DNA of 64,000 nucleotides, from the NCBI RefSeq assembly GCF_010548525.1, contig NZ_JAAGMG010000100.1:1-64000 (forward strand), read 5' to 3'. A program made the translations under genes and the position numbers. Below are positions 17,808 to 27,836 of this stretch, one piece after another. The DNA comes from Streptomyces sp. SID14478 (lineage in GTDB: Bacteria; Actinomycetota; Actinomycetes; Streptomycetales; Streptomycetaceae). Numbering within the stretch: the stretch's first letter is position 1; each line of letters opens with the position of its first letter. The notes under the pieces were generated by a model. It searched no databases. It worked only from the letters and a program-made list of their open reading frames with translations, and had not been told where the DNA came from.

Positions 17808-19598
17808 ATGAACATCTTGAAACGGCCCGTGGAGGCCCCAGCGCGTCCGGCTGTTCCTGAGATTCGGCGCCCTGCAGCTTTGCCCGCCCGGTGCGGTCGG
17901 TGGGCCGTGCCTTCGGGGTCTGTCGCGTGGGCGAACGGGGCGCTGGCTTGCGCAGTCGCTGCCGCCATGGTCGTCCTGGCCTGGCTGCACCGCTGGTCCG
18001 GAGACGACTCGTTGATCTACACCCGTGCCGTGCGCCAGATCCTGGCGGGCAACGGCCCGGTACTCACCGCGGGCGAGCGGGTGGAGACCTCGACGGGAAC
18101 CCTGTGGCAGTGGCTGGTAGCAGGGCTGACCCTGCTCAGCGGGGCCGATCCGCTCACTGTGGCCGTGTACCTGGGGTTGCCCTGCACGGCGGCGGCCATG
18201 GTGTTCGCGCTGCGTGGCGCCGCCAGGCTGCACCCGGGCGGAGGCTGGCTGTTGCCCTTCGGGGCGATGGTCCCGCTGTGCGTGGAGGCGTTCTGGGACT
18301 ACGGGACCTCGGGCTTGGAGACCTCGCTCGTGTTCGCCTGGATCGCCGCCTCCTGGTGGTTGCTGGTCACCTGCGCCCGCATGCAGTCAGCACGTCGCCA
18401 TCTGACGGCGTGTGTGGTGATCGGGCTCGGGCCGCTTGTCCGACCGGACATGGCGCTCGTCTCGGCCGTTCTGGGCGCCGCGCTGTGGTGGGTGATCAGG
18501 CCAGGTGCGCGTGCCGTCGCGAGCGGCGCCGCGGCAGGACTGGCTCTGCCGGTGGCCTTCGAGGTGTTCCGGGCCGGCTACTACGGTCTGCTGGTGCCGA
18601 TGCCCGCCGTGGCGAAGGAAGCCGGGCAGCCGATGTGGGAGCGCGGCTGGGCGTATCTGCTCGACTTCGTCGGCCCGTACTGGCTCTGGGTCCCCCTCTT
18701 CCTCGTCATCGTCACTGCCGTCACGCTGTGGCGCCCCGGCCGGCCGGTCGACCAGGGCATGGTCGTCGTGGTGGCGGCTCCGGTGGTCGCGGGGCTGGCC
18801 TCCTGGACGTATGTGGTGCGCGTCGGCGGCGACTTCATGCACGCCAGGATGCTGCTGCCCGGCCTGTTCCTGATGCTGCTGCCCGTCTTCGTCCTGCCGG
18901 CCCGGCGCACCACCACAGTGGCGACGCTCGCCCTGCTGTGCTGGGGAGTGCCGTGTGCCGCCACGCTGCAGGCCCCCGTCCGAGGTGCAAACACCGACTA
19001 CATCGTCTACAACCAGCGCCTCAGCTACATGCACCACACCGGCCAGGCACATCCCGTGGACCAGGCCGCGCATGCCGGACGCATCCGGGTGCTCACCCGA
19101 CATCTGCGCGCCGCCCAGGCATCCGGGCAGCGCTCCTTGGTCCTCGAGTACGTGTACGGAAAGAAGTACGCCACGCTGCCGCTGCGCAAGGACCTGCCGG
19201 GCAGTGTCGCGCTGAGCGCGGTGAGTCTGGGTCATGCGGGTGTGGTCGCCCCGCTGGACGGCCGTCTCGTCGACATCATGGGGATCGGCCATCCCTTCGG
19301 CGGCCACATCCGCCCCTACTGGTTCGGCAAGGCAGGACACGAAAAGGCACTCGACCCGGCCTGGGCCGTCGCAGACTTGACACCACCAGGCACCGCGGTA
19401 CCTCCCGCAATCGGCGCGCAGAAGGTGACAGCAGCCAGGCATGCACTCACCTGCCCCGCGATGGCCGACCTTGTGGCGTCAACCCGGGCGCCACTCACGG
19501 CCGCACGCTTCTGGCACAACCTCACCGGCGCCTGGGCCCGCGGTTCCGTACGCTTCGACAACGACCCGCGCCGGGCCGAACGGGAACTGTGCGTCTGA
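17808..19598 (+). CDS. GT-C family polytopic glycosyltransferase (AftB-like)
   Basis: A 596-residue integral membrane protein with roughly ten TM helices in residues 45-400 and a soluble C-terminal part. Motifs match the GT-C arabinosyl/mannosyltransferase group around mycobacterial AftB: the acidic DDSLIYTRAVR in the first extracytoplasmic loop, GERVETSTGTLWQWL, SGLETSLVFAW, LVRPDMAL and GGDFMHARMLLP. GT-C enzymes use polyprenyl-phosphate sugars outside the membrane. The exact sugar and acceptor in Streptomyces cannot be read from sequence. The start MNILKRPVE follows a weak GGAGAT-like site. Confidence 0.78.
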   Translation: MNILKRPVEAPARPAVPEIRRPAALPARCGRWAVPSGSVAWANGALACAVAAAMVVLAWLHRWSGDDSLIYTRAVRQILAGNGPVLTAGERVETSTGTLWQWLVAGLTLLSGADPLTVAVYLGLPCTAAAMVFALRGAARLHPGGGWLLPFGAMVPLCVEAFWDYGTSGLETSLVFAWIAASWWLLVTCARMQSARRHLTACVVIGLGPLVRPDMALVSAVLGAALWWVIRPGARAVASGAAAGLALPVAFEVFRAGYYGLLVPMPAVAKEAGQPMWERGWAYLLDFVGPYWLWVPLFLVIVTAVTLWRPGRPVDQGMVVVVAAPVVAGLASWTYVVRVGGDFMHARMLLPGLFLMLLPVFVLPARRTTTVATLALLCWGVPCAATLQAPVRGANTDYIVYNQRLSYMHHTGQAHPVDQAAHAGRIRVLTRHLRAAQASGQRSLVLEYVYGKKYATLPLRKDLPGSVALSAVSLGHAGVVAPLDGRLVDIMGIGHPFGGHIRPYWFGKAGHEKALDPAWAVADLTPPGTAVPPAIGAQKVTAARHALTCPAMADLVASTRAPLTAARFWHNLTGAWARGSVRFDNDPRRAERELCV

Positions 19599-19824
19599 TC
19601 TCACCGGGGCGGCACGGGCCCTCGACGGCCGCCTCGCCCTCGGCGAGCTCGGGCACGGCGTGCTCGGCGAGGGCCTCCATGGTGACGGCCGTTCCGGCTA
19701 CGCCTCTCGTCATCATCGAAGCGAACCACGCAGTCAACCGCGGGGTGGCGTCCGGGGGCCCAGCGACTGTCGTCGGCTGGAAAATCGGTGGCAGACCCGG
19801 CCGGTCAGTAGTGAAGATCGCACC

Positions 19825-20382
19825 ATGCTCAATCTTCTGGAGACCGAGCGTCTTGTGCTGCGTGCGTTCACGACGGCCGACACCGATGACTTGCTCGCCC
19901 TGGACAATGACTCCGAGGTCATGCGCTTCCTCAACGGAGGTCGCCCCACCACCCGTGAGGAGATCGAGACGCGGATTCTGCCGCGGCTCCTGCACGACTA
20001 CCCGTGTTGGGGAAGCCGCGGTTACTGGGCCGCGCAGGAGAAGAACACCGGCGCCTTCCTGGGCTGGTTCGAGTTTCGGCCGCTGGAGGATCACAGCCCG
20101 GCCGTGGTCGAACTCGGCTACCGGTTGAACCAGGCGGCATGGGGACTCGGCTACGCCACCGAAGGCGCCCGAGCTCTGATCCACAAGGGGTTCACGGATC
20201 TGGAGGTCGAGCGGGTCACAGCGAACACGATGGCCGTCAACACACGGTCCCGCCGGGTCATGGAGAAGTCGGGCCTGTCCTTCCTCAGGCACTTCACCGG
20301 GGACTGGCCGGAGGCGATCGAGGGCTCCGAGCACGGCGAGGTCGAGTACGAACTCACCCGGACCGAGTGGGAACAGCGGTAG
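19825..20382 (+). CDS. GNAT family N-acetyltransferase (RimJ/RimL type)
   Basis: A 185-residue GNAT protein. It begins MLNLLETERLVLRAFT, the typical RimJ-like start, and has the acetyl-CoA binding segment AAWGLGYATEGARALI (motif A, Q/RxxGxG/A-like) near residue 105 and the NTRSRRVMEKSGL motif near 140. Such proteins acetylate protein N-termini or small molecules. ATG at 19825 fits the domain start. It has no obvious partner gene. Confidence 0.88.
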   Translation: MLNLLETERLVLRAFTTADTDDLLALDNDSEVMRFLNGGRPTTREEIETRILPRLLHDYPCWGSRGYWAAQEKNTGAFLGWFEFRPLEDHSPAVVELGYRLNQAAWGLGYATEGARALIHKGFTDLEVERVTANTMAVNTRSRRVMEKSGLSFLRHFTGDWPEAIEGSEHGEVEYELTRTEWEQR

Positions 20383-20879
20383 ACGGGGGCGCCCCAGGCC
20401 ACCACCCTTGACGATTGTTCCCTCAGCAGTAGGTCTTGCGGAGCCGTGTGCCGGTGGTCGGTGCCACGTTCGCCTGGGAATTATAAGACCGTCATATTGT
20501 CGGCGGTAGGGGCCGCTAGTCAAGCGTGTGGGGGCCGGCTGCAGTGTGCTCGGCGACGAGAGCAACGGCTCCAGGACTGAGGTATACTCAACAGCCAGCT
20601 CCAACCGGGGCTGACTGTGGGGATCGGCCTGCCGATCGGCGAGTGTTGCCAACCTCTTGAGACTCCCTCCTCCTCGCTGCCGGGGACGGAGGACAGGTGT
20701 CCGAGAACGTATCCACGCTCTGAGCCGGACGGATGACTCGCTGGCATGCGGGGCCGGGCGTCGAGGTAGCCGCGCGTGACGCGGGATGGCCCCTTGCGGC
20801 GCTCGCGCTGGTTTTACGTCCCGACAGCCCGAACTCGCCATAGCCCCCGCTCCACCGCCCAACACCCCATCTGTATGGC
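20383..20879. other. Gap without recognised gene; AT-rich patch
   Basis: About 500 bp. An unusually AT-rich patch near 20478-20502 (GAATTATAAGACCGTCATA) and a TATACT near 20583 could be promoter elements for the kinase remnant. No supported gene on either strand. Confidence 0.35.
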
Positions 20880-22340
20880 ATGGTTGAGTTACTCTCCTTT
20901 CTCGTGGAGGAGTCCATCGCCGAAGACCCGCCCCACATAGGTCCCTACCGCCTCATCGTCCGCCTGGGTGCCGGCGGTATGGGCCGGGTCTACCTCGCCC
21001 GCTCCGAAGGTGGCCGTACGGTGGCGGTCAAGGTCGTGCAGGCCGAGTTCGCCCAACACGCCGAATTACGCTCGCGGTTCGCACGCGAGGTGACCGCGGC
21101 GCGGCGGGTAGGTGGGGCCTGGACCGCGGCCGTGCTCGACGCGGACACGGACGCGGAGACGCCCTGGGTCGCGACGCAATACGTTCCCGGGCCTGATCTG
21201 CATGCCGTCGTGGCCGAGCAGTACGGGCCGTTGCCCGAGCATTCGGTCCAGGTCCTGGCCAACCGGCTTGCGCTCGGCTGCAGGCCGTCCACGGGGCGGG
21301 CCACCGTGACCTCAAACCGTCCAACGTCCTGGCCACTGTGGACGGGCCACGTCTCATCGACTTCGGCATCGCCCAGGCGCTGGACAGTATCAGCCGGGAC
21401 AGTCTGCAGACCCGCACGGGCATGGTGATCGGGTCGTCCGGCTTCATGTCGCCGGAGCAGGTGCGGGGCTGGCACGTCACCGCCGCCTCCGACGTGTTCT
21501 GCCTGGGCTCGGTCCTCGCCTACGCCGCCACAGGGCGCCAGCCCTTCGGCTCGGCCGGCAACGGGCTGCATGCCCAGTTGTTCCGGGTCGCCGAGGAAGA
21601 GCCGGACCTGGACGGGGTGCCGCAGGCCCTCCTCGGACTCGTACGGGAATGCCTGCAGAAGGACCCGGCACAACGCCCCTCCCCGGAAAGGGTCGCCGCT
21701 CGCACCTCGACAGAAGGGGAGCGGCACGAGGCGGGGGCTGCCGGGCCCGCCGGTGATCTCGATCTCGCCCTGGCCCGGATGCGGGAACTGCTCGCACGGC
21801 GGGCCACTCTCCTCGGGCGCCCCGACCAACTGACAGCGCCCGTGACGGAGTCCGCGCTCCTCGAAGCCGAACGCCGCATCGGGCGGCCGCTGCCCGCCGA
21901 CCTGCGTGCGCTGTACAGGCAGGTCGCCGACAGGGGCGGGGACGCCGGTGTGTTCCAGCACGGCGCCCGGCTGCCGATCGAGGGGCTCGTCGCCGAGTTC
22001 ATGGAGGGCGTGTGGGAGGGAGAACGCCCATGGTTCGGCTGGGACATGGGGTGGAACGCGATCGTTCTCGACGCCGTGCCCCGGACACCGTGCGCCGCTG
22101 CGGGCAGCATCGCGGCTGGCTGCCCTTCCTGACCCGCTACGACGGCAACTTCGTCTCCGCCCGTCCCCGCCCGCGACGGCCGCCCCGGCCAGCTCATCGG
22201 CACCGGCCGGGACCACGTCGGAGGGGCCGCCTATATCGCCGACTCGGTCACCTCGCTGCTCGGGCACTATCTGGACACCCTCGACCAGGGCGCGTACGAG
22301 CACGGGGGCCGGTGCGGGCGGCACTGGCGGGGGGTTGATG
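20880..22340 (+). pseudogene. Serine/threonine protein kinase with SMI1/KNR4-like tail, three frameshifts
   Basis: Reading across three frames gives a full Hanks-type kinase. The N-lobe has GAGGMGRVYLA and the ATP-binding lysine in VAVKVV; the catalytic loop HRDLKPSN, DFG (LIDFGIAQ) and activation-segment MSPEQVRG follow in the next frame. A SMI1/KNR4-like domain (LLEAERRIGRPLPADLRALY) makes the C-terminus. Frameshift 1 is near 21275 (a GG where GGG restores LALGLQAVHG), 2 near 22080 in a C run (restores PDTVRRCG), 3 near 22165-22175 (restores RDGRPGQLIGTG). Each looks like loss or gain of one base in a GC run. Decay is the likely reading; sequencing error in all three is possible but less likely. 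Confidence 0.8.
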
Positions 22341-22499
22341 ATGGCCCTCGGAGGCGTCCTCGCACGGCCGGCCGCACCGTAAGGCGCATCGAGTCGTTGA
22401 TGGCTGACGTCGGTGCAGTCGTTGACTCGTTACGCATTCCGGTAAAGAAGCGTCACTACTTGGCGTTTGGCGACAAGCGTCGTGTGCGAGGGCCCGTTG

Positions 22500-24425
22500 A
22501 TGCTGAGATGTGTCATGGAACCGGGTGAACGCAGGGCACAACCTCCCACCATCTCCGTTTCGGAGGAGCCGTTTCGCGCGTTGTTGGAGGCGGCCCCCGA
22601 CGCGATGGTGATCGTCGACGACGCTGGAGTGATCCGTCTGGTCAATGCCCAGACAGAGACGCTGTTCGGCTACCCCCGCAGCGAGTTGCTCGGCCGTCCC
22701 ATCGAGATCCTGGTCCCGGAGCGGTTCCGGGGTCAGCACCCGGGGCACCGTATGGGGTACTCCGCGAACCAGCAGATCCGCCCGATGGGCGCCGACCTCG
22801 AGCTGCACGGACTGCGCCGGGACGGAGCCGAGTTCCCCGTCGAGATCAGCCTCAGCCCGTTGCAGACTCCGGACGGGCTGCTGATCTCCGCCGCTGTACG
22901 CGATGTCAGCGAACGCAAGGCCGCCGAGGCTCGCTTCCGTGCCCTGCTGGAGGCCGCCCCGGACGCCATTGTGATCGTGGATGGCGCAGGCATCATTCAG
23001 CTCGTCAACGCCCAGACACAAGCCCTCTTCGGGTACGGGCGCGAAGAGCTCCTGGGACACCGGGTGGAGATCTTGGTGCCTGAGCGGTTCCACGGCCATC
23101 ACCCCACGCACCGCCACGGCTACGTCGACAACCATCGTGTACGCCCCATGGGAGCCGGCCTGGACCTGTACGGGCTGCGCAAGGACGGCGTCGAGTTTCC
23201 CGTCGAGATCAGTCTCAGCCCCCTGCAGACTCCGGAAGGCACCCTGGTCTCCGCAGCCATCCGTGATGTCAGCGCGCGCAAGGCTGCCGAGGCGCAACTC
23301 GCCGAACTCTACGAACAGCAGCGCCACGTGGCCCTGACACTGCAGCGCAGCCTGATGGGCTCACCAGCTCCGCTGCCGGGTATGGACACGTCCAGCCGCT
23401 ATTTTCCCGCCCGTCAGGGGCCGGGTGTGGGAGGAGACTGGTTCGATCTGATCGCACTCGGCGGCGGGCGGGTGGGAGTGCTGATCGGTGATGTCATGGG
23501 GAGGGGGTTGGAGGCCGCAGCCGTCATGGGGCAGCTCCGCTCGGCCTCGCACGCCCTGGCCAAGACCGGAATGCCGCCCTGGCAGCTGATGCGGGCCCTG
23601 GACGCGGTCGTCAGTGAACTGCCCGATCAGCTGGTCACTTGCTGCTACCTGATCCTGGACCCCGATGACAGCGCTGTGACCGTGTGCTCCGCAGGACATC
23701 TGCCGGTCCTGCTGGTGGACTCCACCGGACAGGTCCGCCGCCTGCCAGTACCCGTCAGCGTCCCTCTGGGCGTTGGCGACATTCCCCACCAGGAGACCCG
23801 GCTCAGCGTGCCGCCGGCCTCGGTGCTCGCCCTGTACACCGATGGCCTGGTGGAGACTCCCACCAGCGACATCGAGGAGCAGATCGATGCCCTCGCCATA
23901 GCCCTGGAAAAGGCGACCGCAGGAACTCCCTGCCTCGAAGCGGCCGCCGACTCCGTACTCGCCACTCTGCTGCCAGGTCCCCAGGACTACGCCGATGATG
24001 TGACGCTCCTGCTCGCCCGCATCCCGCCCACCCCGGTGACCGCCGTCACCGCGGAGCTCCCGGCTCAGCCCGTCAGCGTGGGCGAGGGGCGCCGCTTCCT
24101 GCGCCGCACCCTCCAGGACTGGGACTGCGACGAACTGACCGACACCGCCTGCCTCCTGGCCTCGGAGCTCCTGTCGAACGCCGTGCGTCACGCATGCGAC
24201 CCGCTTCGCCTCCGGTTGCGGCGTACCAGGGACGAACTCCACATCGAAGTTAGCGACGGCAGCCCTGTTCTGCCTCGCGCCAGGACTGCGGGCCTCGTGG
24301 AGGAGTCGGGCCGCGGACTGGCCCTGCTCAACCACCTGGCCGCCACGTGGGGGACCCTACTCACCCGGGAAGGCAAGGCCGTATGGTTCGCGCTGCCCCT
24401 CCCGGACACTGCGGACGGAGAGTGA
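22500..24425 (+). CDS. PAS-PAS-SpoIIE phosphatase-HATPase signalling protein
   Basis: A 641-residue multidomain regulator. Two PAS domains (about 20-135 and 143-258), each starting FRALLEAAPDA, are tandem duplicates. A short coiled linker leads to a PP2C/SpoIIE phosphatase domain (about 285-510) with GVGGDWFD, IGDVMGRG, AGHLPVLL and YTDGLVE metal-binding motifs. The C-terminus is an RsbW-like ATPase (LLASELLSNAVRHA, then GRGLALL). Family members dephosphorylate anti-anti-sigma factors and may phosphorylate them, so it probably controls a sigma factor in response to redox, light or ligand sensed by PAS. ATG at 22500 has GAGGG 7 nt upstream; ATG at 22515 is an alternative. Confidence 0.9.
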   Translation: MLRCVMEPGERRAQPPTISVSEEPFRALLEAAPDAMVIVDDAGVIRLVNAQTETLFGYPRSELLGRPIEILVPERFRGQHPGHRMGYSANQQIRPMGADLELHGLRRDGAEFPVEISLSPLQTPDGLLISAAVRDVSERKAAEARFRALLEAAPDAIVIVDGAGIIQLVNAQTQALFGYGREELLGHRVEILVPERFHGHHPTHRHGYVDNHRVRPMGAGLDLYGLRKDGVEFPVEISLSPLQTPEGTLVSAAIRDVSARKAAEAQLAELYEQQRHVALTLQRSLMGSPAPLPGMDTSSRYFPARQGPGVGGDWFDLIALGGGRVGVLIGDVMGRGLEAAAVMGQLRSASHALAKTGMPPWQLMRALDAVVSELPDQLVTCCYLILDPDDSAVTVCSAGHLPVLLVDSTGQVRRLPVPVSVPLGVGDIPHQETRLSVPPASVLALYTDGLVETPTSDIEEQIDALAIALEKATAGTPCLEAAADSVLATLLPGPQDYADDVTLLLARIPPTPVTAVTAELPAQPVSVGEGRRFLRRTLQDWDCDELTDTACLLASELLSNAVRHACDPLRLRLRRTRDELHIEVSDGSPVLPRARTAGLVEESGRGLALLNHLAATWGTLLTREGKAVWFALPLPDTADGE

Positions 24426-24609
24426 CTCGCTGTCTGACCGGCGTCCGCACGCACGATGAACAACGGCTTCCAGAGCCGGACCGGGCATCTCTTCCCCCAG
24501 GTGAGCCAAGGAGGCGCGTGGGAAAGGACGGCGCTGACCACGCCCGGTCGACCCGCTGTCGCCTCAGCTCGACCAGAGAGACCTCGGGCCGCGGACGTCG
24601 GAGTCGACG

Positions 24610-25070
24610 GAGGTGTTGACGGCGGCGCCGGCCAGGCCGGGGATCAGGAACAGCACGACGAGAGCCTTCGTCGTGAGGTCGAGATTAGGCGACGTGTGCC
24701 GGACGGGAGGGTCTCCTTGGTGGAGGCCTCGCCGAACAGCGGCTTGGGGGAGGCCGGGGGAGGAGGCAGGCGTAGGCGTTCAGGCGCAGTGCGTATTGGG
24801 GTGACTGCGGCCGTCGCCGCGTAGGGCAGGGTGAGGGCAGTCGCCCCAGGGCGAGGATGATGAGCCAGAACCTCCAGCTGACCGCTGCCCAGCCGCTCTG
24901 CAGGAGGCTGCTGATGATCGCCGTGGGGTCACCAGGACCAGTCGGAAGAACACTGCGAGACGGTTCAGCTAAGTGTGCGCACCACGATCTGCACCGGGTG
25001 GTCGGGAGCCGCCGACGAGAACGGTGGATAGGCGCTGACCAGCAGCGCGGCCCAGGCGTGGACCCCGGGT
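24610..25070 (-). pseudogene. Decayed, truncated DUF4389 membrane protein
   Basis: Fragments in shifting minus-strand frames line up, in order, with the second half of DUF4389 proteins: AALLVSAYPPFS then DHPVQIVV, LNRLAVFFRLVLV, AIISSLLQSGWAAVSW, RFWLIILALGRLPSP, YALRLNAYACLL, PKPLFGEAS and a final helix ALVVLFLIPGLAGAAV. No single frame is open and at least four shifts are needed. The N-terminal half is missing, where the ppdK 3' end now lies. DUF4389 proteins are actinobacterial membrane proteins of unknown function. The remaining bases to 24426 hold nothing recognisable. Confidence 0.6.
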
Positions 25071-25102
25071 CGTGTAGGCGTGTGCGGAACGGCGCGGCCT
25101 CC

Positions 25103-27790
25103 TCATCGGCTGGCGCTTCCGCCGCTTGCCGCGCCGAGCGCTGCCCGCCCTGCCGCCAGCCGCACTGCCGGAACTCGGAACGGTGAGCAGGACACGTAGT
25201 CGAGGCCCGCACGGTGGAAGAAGTGCACGGAGGCCGGGTCGCCACCGTGCTCCCCACAGATGCCGGCGGCAAGACGGGGGTTGGCCTTGTGGCCGCCTGC
25301 CAGAGCATGTGTGATCAGTCGGCCGACGCCCTCCTCGTCGATGCTGTCGAAGGGGGAGACGGGGAAGACGGCGCGGTCCAGGTAGACAGGGAAGAAGGAG
25401 GCTTCCGCGTCGTCCCGGGACATCCCCCACACGGTCTGGGTGAGGTCGTTGGTGCCGAAGGAGAAGAAGTCGGCGTGGCGAGCGAGACGGTCTGCCGTCA
25501 GAGCGGCTCGGGGGAGTTCGACCATGGTACCGATCGGGCAGTCGATGCGGCGGCCCGCCGTGCCGGACACGTCCGCGAGTACCTGTTGCACCTCGGCACG
25601 GGCCAAGCGCAGCTCCTCGGCCGTAGCGACGAGCGGGATCATGATTTCGGCGTGCGGATCTCCGCCCTCGCGCAGCCGCTGCTCGACCGCCTCGGCGATC
25701 GCCCGGGTCTGCATGGCGAACAGACCGGGCACGACCAGGCCCAGGCGCACTCCGCGCAGCCCGAGCATGGGGTTCTGTTCGTGCAACCGCTGCACTGCGT
25801 CCAGGAGTTCGCGATCTCGGCGAGCGGGGTTCTCCATTGTGGCCAGGCGTACGGACAGTTCTGTGAGGTCGGGCAGGAACTCGTGCAGGGGCGGGTCGAG
25901 GAGCCGGATGGTGACCGGCAGGCCGTCCATGGCTTTGAGGATCCCGACGAAGTCGAGGCGTTGCAGCGGCAGGAGAGCATCCAGCGCGCTGCGCCGGGCG
26001 TCGTCGTCGGTGGCGAGGATCATGTCCTCGATCAGCGAGCGGCGATCTCCCAGGAACATGTGCTCGGTGCGGCACAGGCCGATCCCCCGGGCGCCGAGCC
26101 GTCGGGCGAGGGCGGCGTCGGCTGGCGTGTCGGCGTTGGCCCGTACTTCGAGGCGGGCCACGGAGTCGGCGTGTGCCACGGAACGCAGAACCGCGTTACT
26201 GAGGGCGCCGGTGCTCGTCCCTGACTCGACGGCGGTGCGTACGTCGGAGTCGATCAGGGGCAGCGCTCCCAGGTGCACGGTTCCGGTGGTTCCGTCGACG
26301 GAGACGGTGTCACCCTCGTGCACGACCACACCCGAGCGGGTGGTAAGGCGTCGTGCGGTCTCGTCGACGGTGAGCGTCTCGGCACCGCACACGCAGACCT
26401 TGCCCATACCGCGTGCTACGACGGCGGCATGGCTGGTCTTGCCGCCGCGGCTGGTGAGCACGGCCTCCGCCGCGATCATGCCCGGCAGGTCCTCCGGAGT
26501 CGTCTCGCGCCGCACCAGGACGGTCCGTCGGCCCGCGCGGGCCTCGCGCACCGCGGCGCGCGAGTCGAAGACGACGACCCCCACCGCGGCGCCGGGCGAT
26601 GCCGCCACGCCGCCGGCGAGGGGTACGTCGCAGGGCCGTTGTGCGAAGCGCGGGAACATGAGTCGGTTCAGCTGCTCTCCCTCGACGCGCCGCAGCGCCT
26701 CGTCCCGTGAGATCCGGTGCTCGGCCGCGAGATCGTCGGCTATGCGGAACGCCGCCTCGGCGGTGCGCTTGCCGACGCGGGTCTGCAGGATCCACAGCGT
26801 GCCACGTTCCACGGTGAACTCGACGTCGCACAGGTCGCGATAGTGGTGCTCCAGCGTCCGCAGGTGACCGGCGAGTTCGTCGTGGACGTCAGGGCTGGCT
26901 GTTCGGAGGCTGTCCAGGGACGCGGCGTCACGAGCACCGGAGACGACGTCTTCGCCCTGGGCGCCGGGCAGGTAGTCGCCGTACAGCCCGGGTTCGCCGG
27001 TGACTGGGTCGCGGGTGAAGGCCACCCCCGAACCGGAGTCGGCTCCGAGGTTGCCGAAGACCATGGTCTGGATGGTGACGGCGGTGCCGAGATCGTCGGG
27101 GATGGCTTCCCGTGCGCGGTAGAGGCGGGCGCGCTCGCTGTTCCAGGACGAGAAGACCGAGCGGATGGCCTGGTGGAGCTGTGTGACGGGGTCCTGCGGA
27201 AACTCCTCGCCGCCCTCCCGCCGGATGAGCGACTTGAACTCCTGGACGATGGACTTGAGGTGGCCGGTGTCCAGTTCGGTGTCGTTCTTCAGACCGTACT
27301 TTTGCTTGCGAGCCGCCAGGACCTCCTCGAACAGGGCGCTGTCGATATCCATGACGGTGTGCCCGAACATCTGCAGGAGGCGGCGGTAGGAGTCCCAGGC
27401 GAATCGCTCCTTGCCAGTGACGCGCGCGAGGCCGCGCACGCACGCGTCGTTGAGGCCGATGTCGAGGATCGTCTCCATCATCCCCGGCATCGAGAACTTG
27501 CCTCCGGAGCGGACGGATACGAGAAGGGGCCGATCCGCCGCTCCCAGGGAGCGGCCCACCGCTTGCTCCAGCGCGGCGAGTTGCTGGGCGACCTCGACAC
27601 CGAGGTCCGCCGGTTCCTCACCGGTGGCCAGGTAGCTGCGGCAGGCCTGGGTGGTGATGGTGAAGCCCGGCGGTACGGGCAGGCCCAGGCGGCTCATCTC
27701 CGCGAGTCCCGCGCCCTTGCCGCCCAGGAGGTCGGTCAGTTCACGGCTGCCGTCGGCAAACGCGTACACGTACGAGGTGGGTGCGCTCAT
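25103..27790 (-). CDS. ppdK: Pyruvate, phosphate dikinase
   Basis: An 895-residue PPDK, full length for bacterial enzymes (about 870-900). It interconverts PEP + AMP + PPi and pyruvate + ATP + Pi. The N-terminal ATP-grasp domain starts with LLGGKGAGLAEMSRLGLPVPPGF, the swivelling domain carries the phosphorylated His in GGKTSHAAVVARGMG, and the C-terminal PEP-binding barrel shows GLCRTEHMF and GICGEHGGDP with its catalytic Cys. ATG preceded by TGAGGAAG. It lies 46 bp after the universal stress gene on the same strand, so both are probably one transcript from the OsdR-like box near 28815. In the PPi-using direction it would yield ATP from PEP at low energy charge. Confidence 0.96.
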   Translation of the reverse strand: MSAPTSYVYAFADGSRELTDLLGGKGAGLAEMSRLGLPVPPGFTITTQACRSYLATGEEPADLGVEVAQQLAALEQAVGRSLGAADRPLLVSVRSGGKFSMPGMMETILDIGLNDACVRGLARVTGKERFAWDSYRRLLQMFGHTVMDIDSALFEEVLAARKQKYGLKNDTELDTGHLKSIVQEFKSLIRREGGEEFPQDPVTQLHQAIRSVFSSWNSERARLYRAREAIPDDLGTAVTIQTMVFGNLGADSGSGVAFTRDPVTGEPGLYGDYLPGAQGEDVVSGARDAASLDSLRTASPDVHDELAGHLRTLEHHYRDLCDVEFTVERGTLWILQTRVGKRTAEAAFRIADDLAAEHRISRDEALRRVEGEQLNRLMFPRFAQRPCDVPLAGGVAASPGAAVGVVVFDSRAAVREARAGRRTVLVRRETTPEDLPGMIAAEAVLTSRGGKTSHAAVVARGMGKVCVCGAETLTVDETARRLTTRSGVVVHEGDTVSVDGTTGTVHLGALPLIDSDVRTAVESGTSTGALSNAVLRSVAHADSVARLEVRANADTPADAALARRLGARGIGLCRTEHMFLGDRRSLIEDMILATDDDARRSALDALLPLQRLDFVGILKAMDGLPVTIRLLDPPLHEFLPDLTELSVRLATMENPARRDRELLDAVQRLHEQNPMLGLRGVRLGLVVPGLFAMQTRAIAEAVEQRLREGGDPHAEIMIPLVATAEELRLARAEVQQVLADVSGTAGRRIDCPIGTMVELPRAALTADRLARHADFFSFGTNDLTQTVWGMSRDDAEASFFPVYLDRAVFPVSPFDSIDEEGVGRLITHALAGGHKANPRLAAGICGEHGGDPASVHFFHRAGLDYVSCSPFRVPAVRLAAGRAALGAASGGSASR

Positions 27791-27836
27791 GACGCGACTT
27801 CCTCACAGGGCGGGTGGGGTCGCACGGACGGCAGGC

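Noticed and set aside
19599-19824. Minus-strand frame with a helical acidic segment
   Set aside because: No start with a ribosome site and no recognisable family; probably chance.
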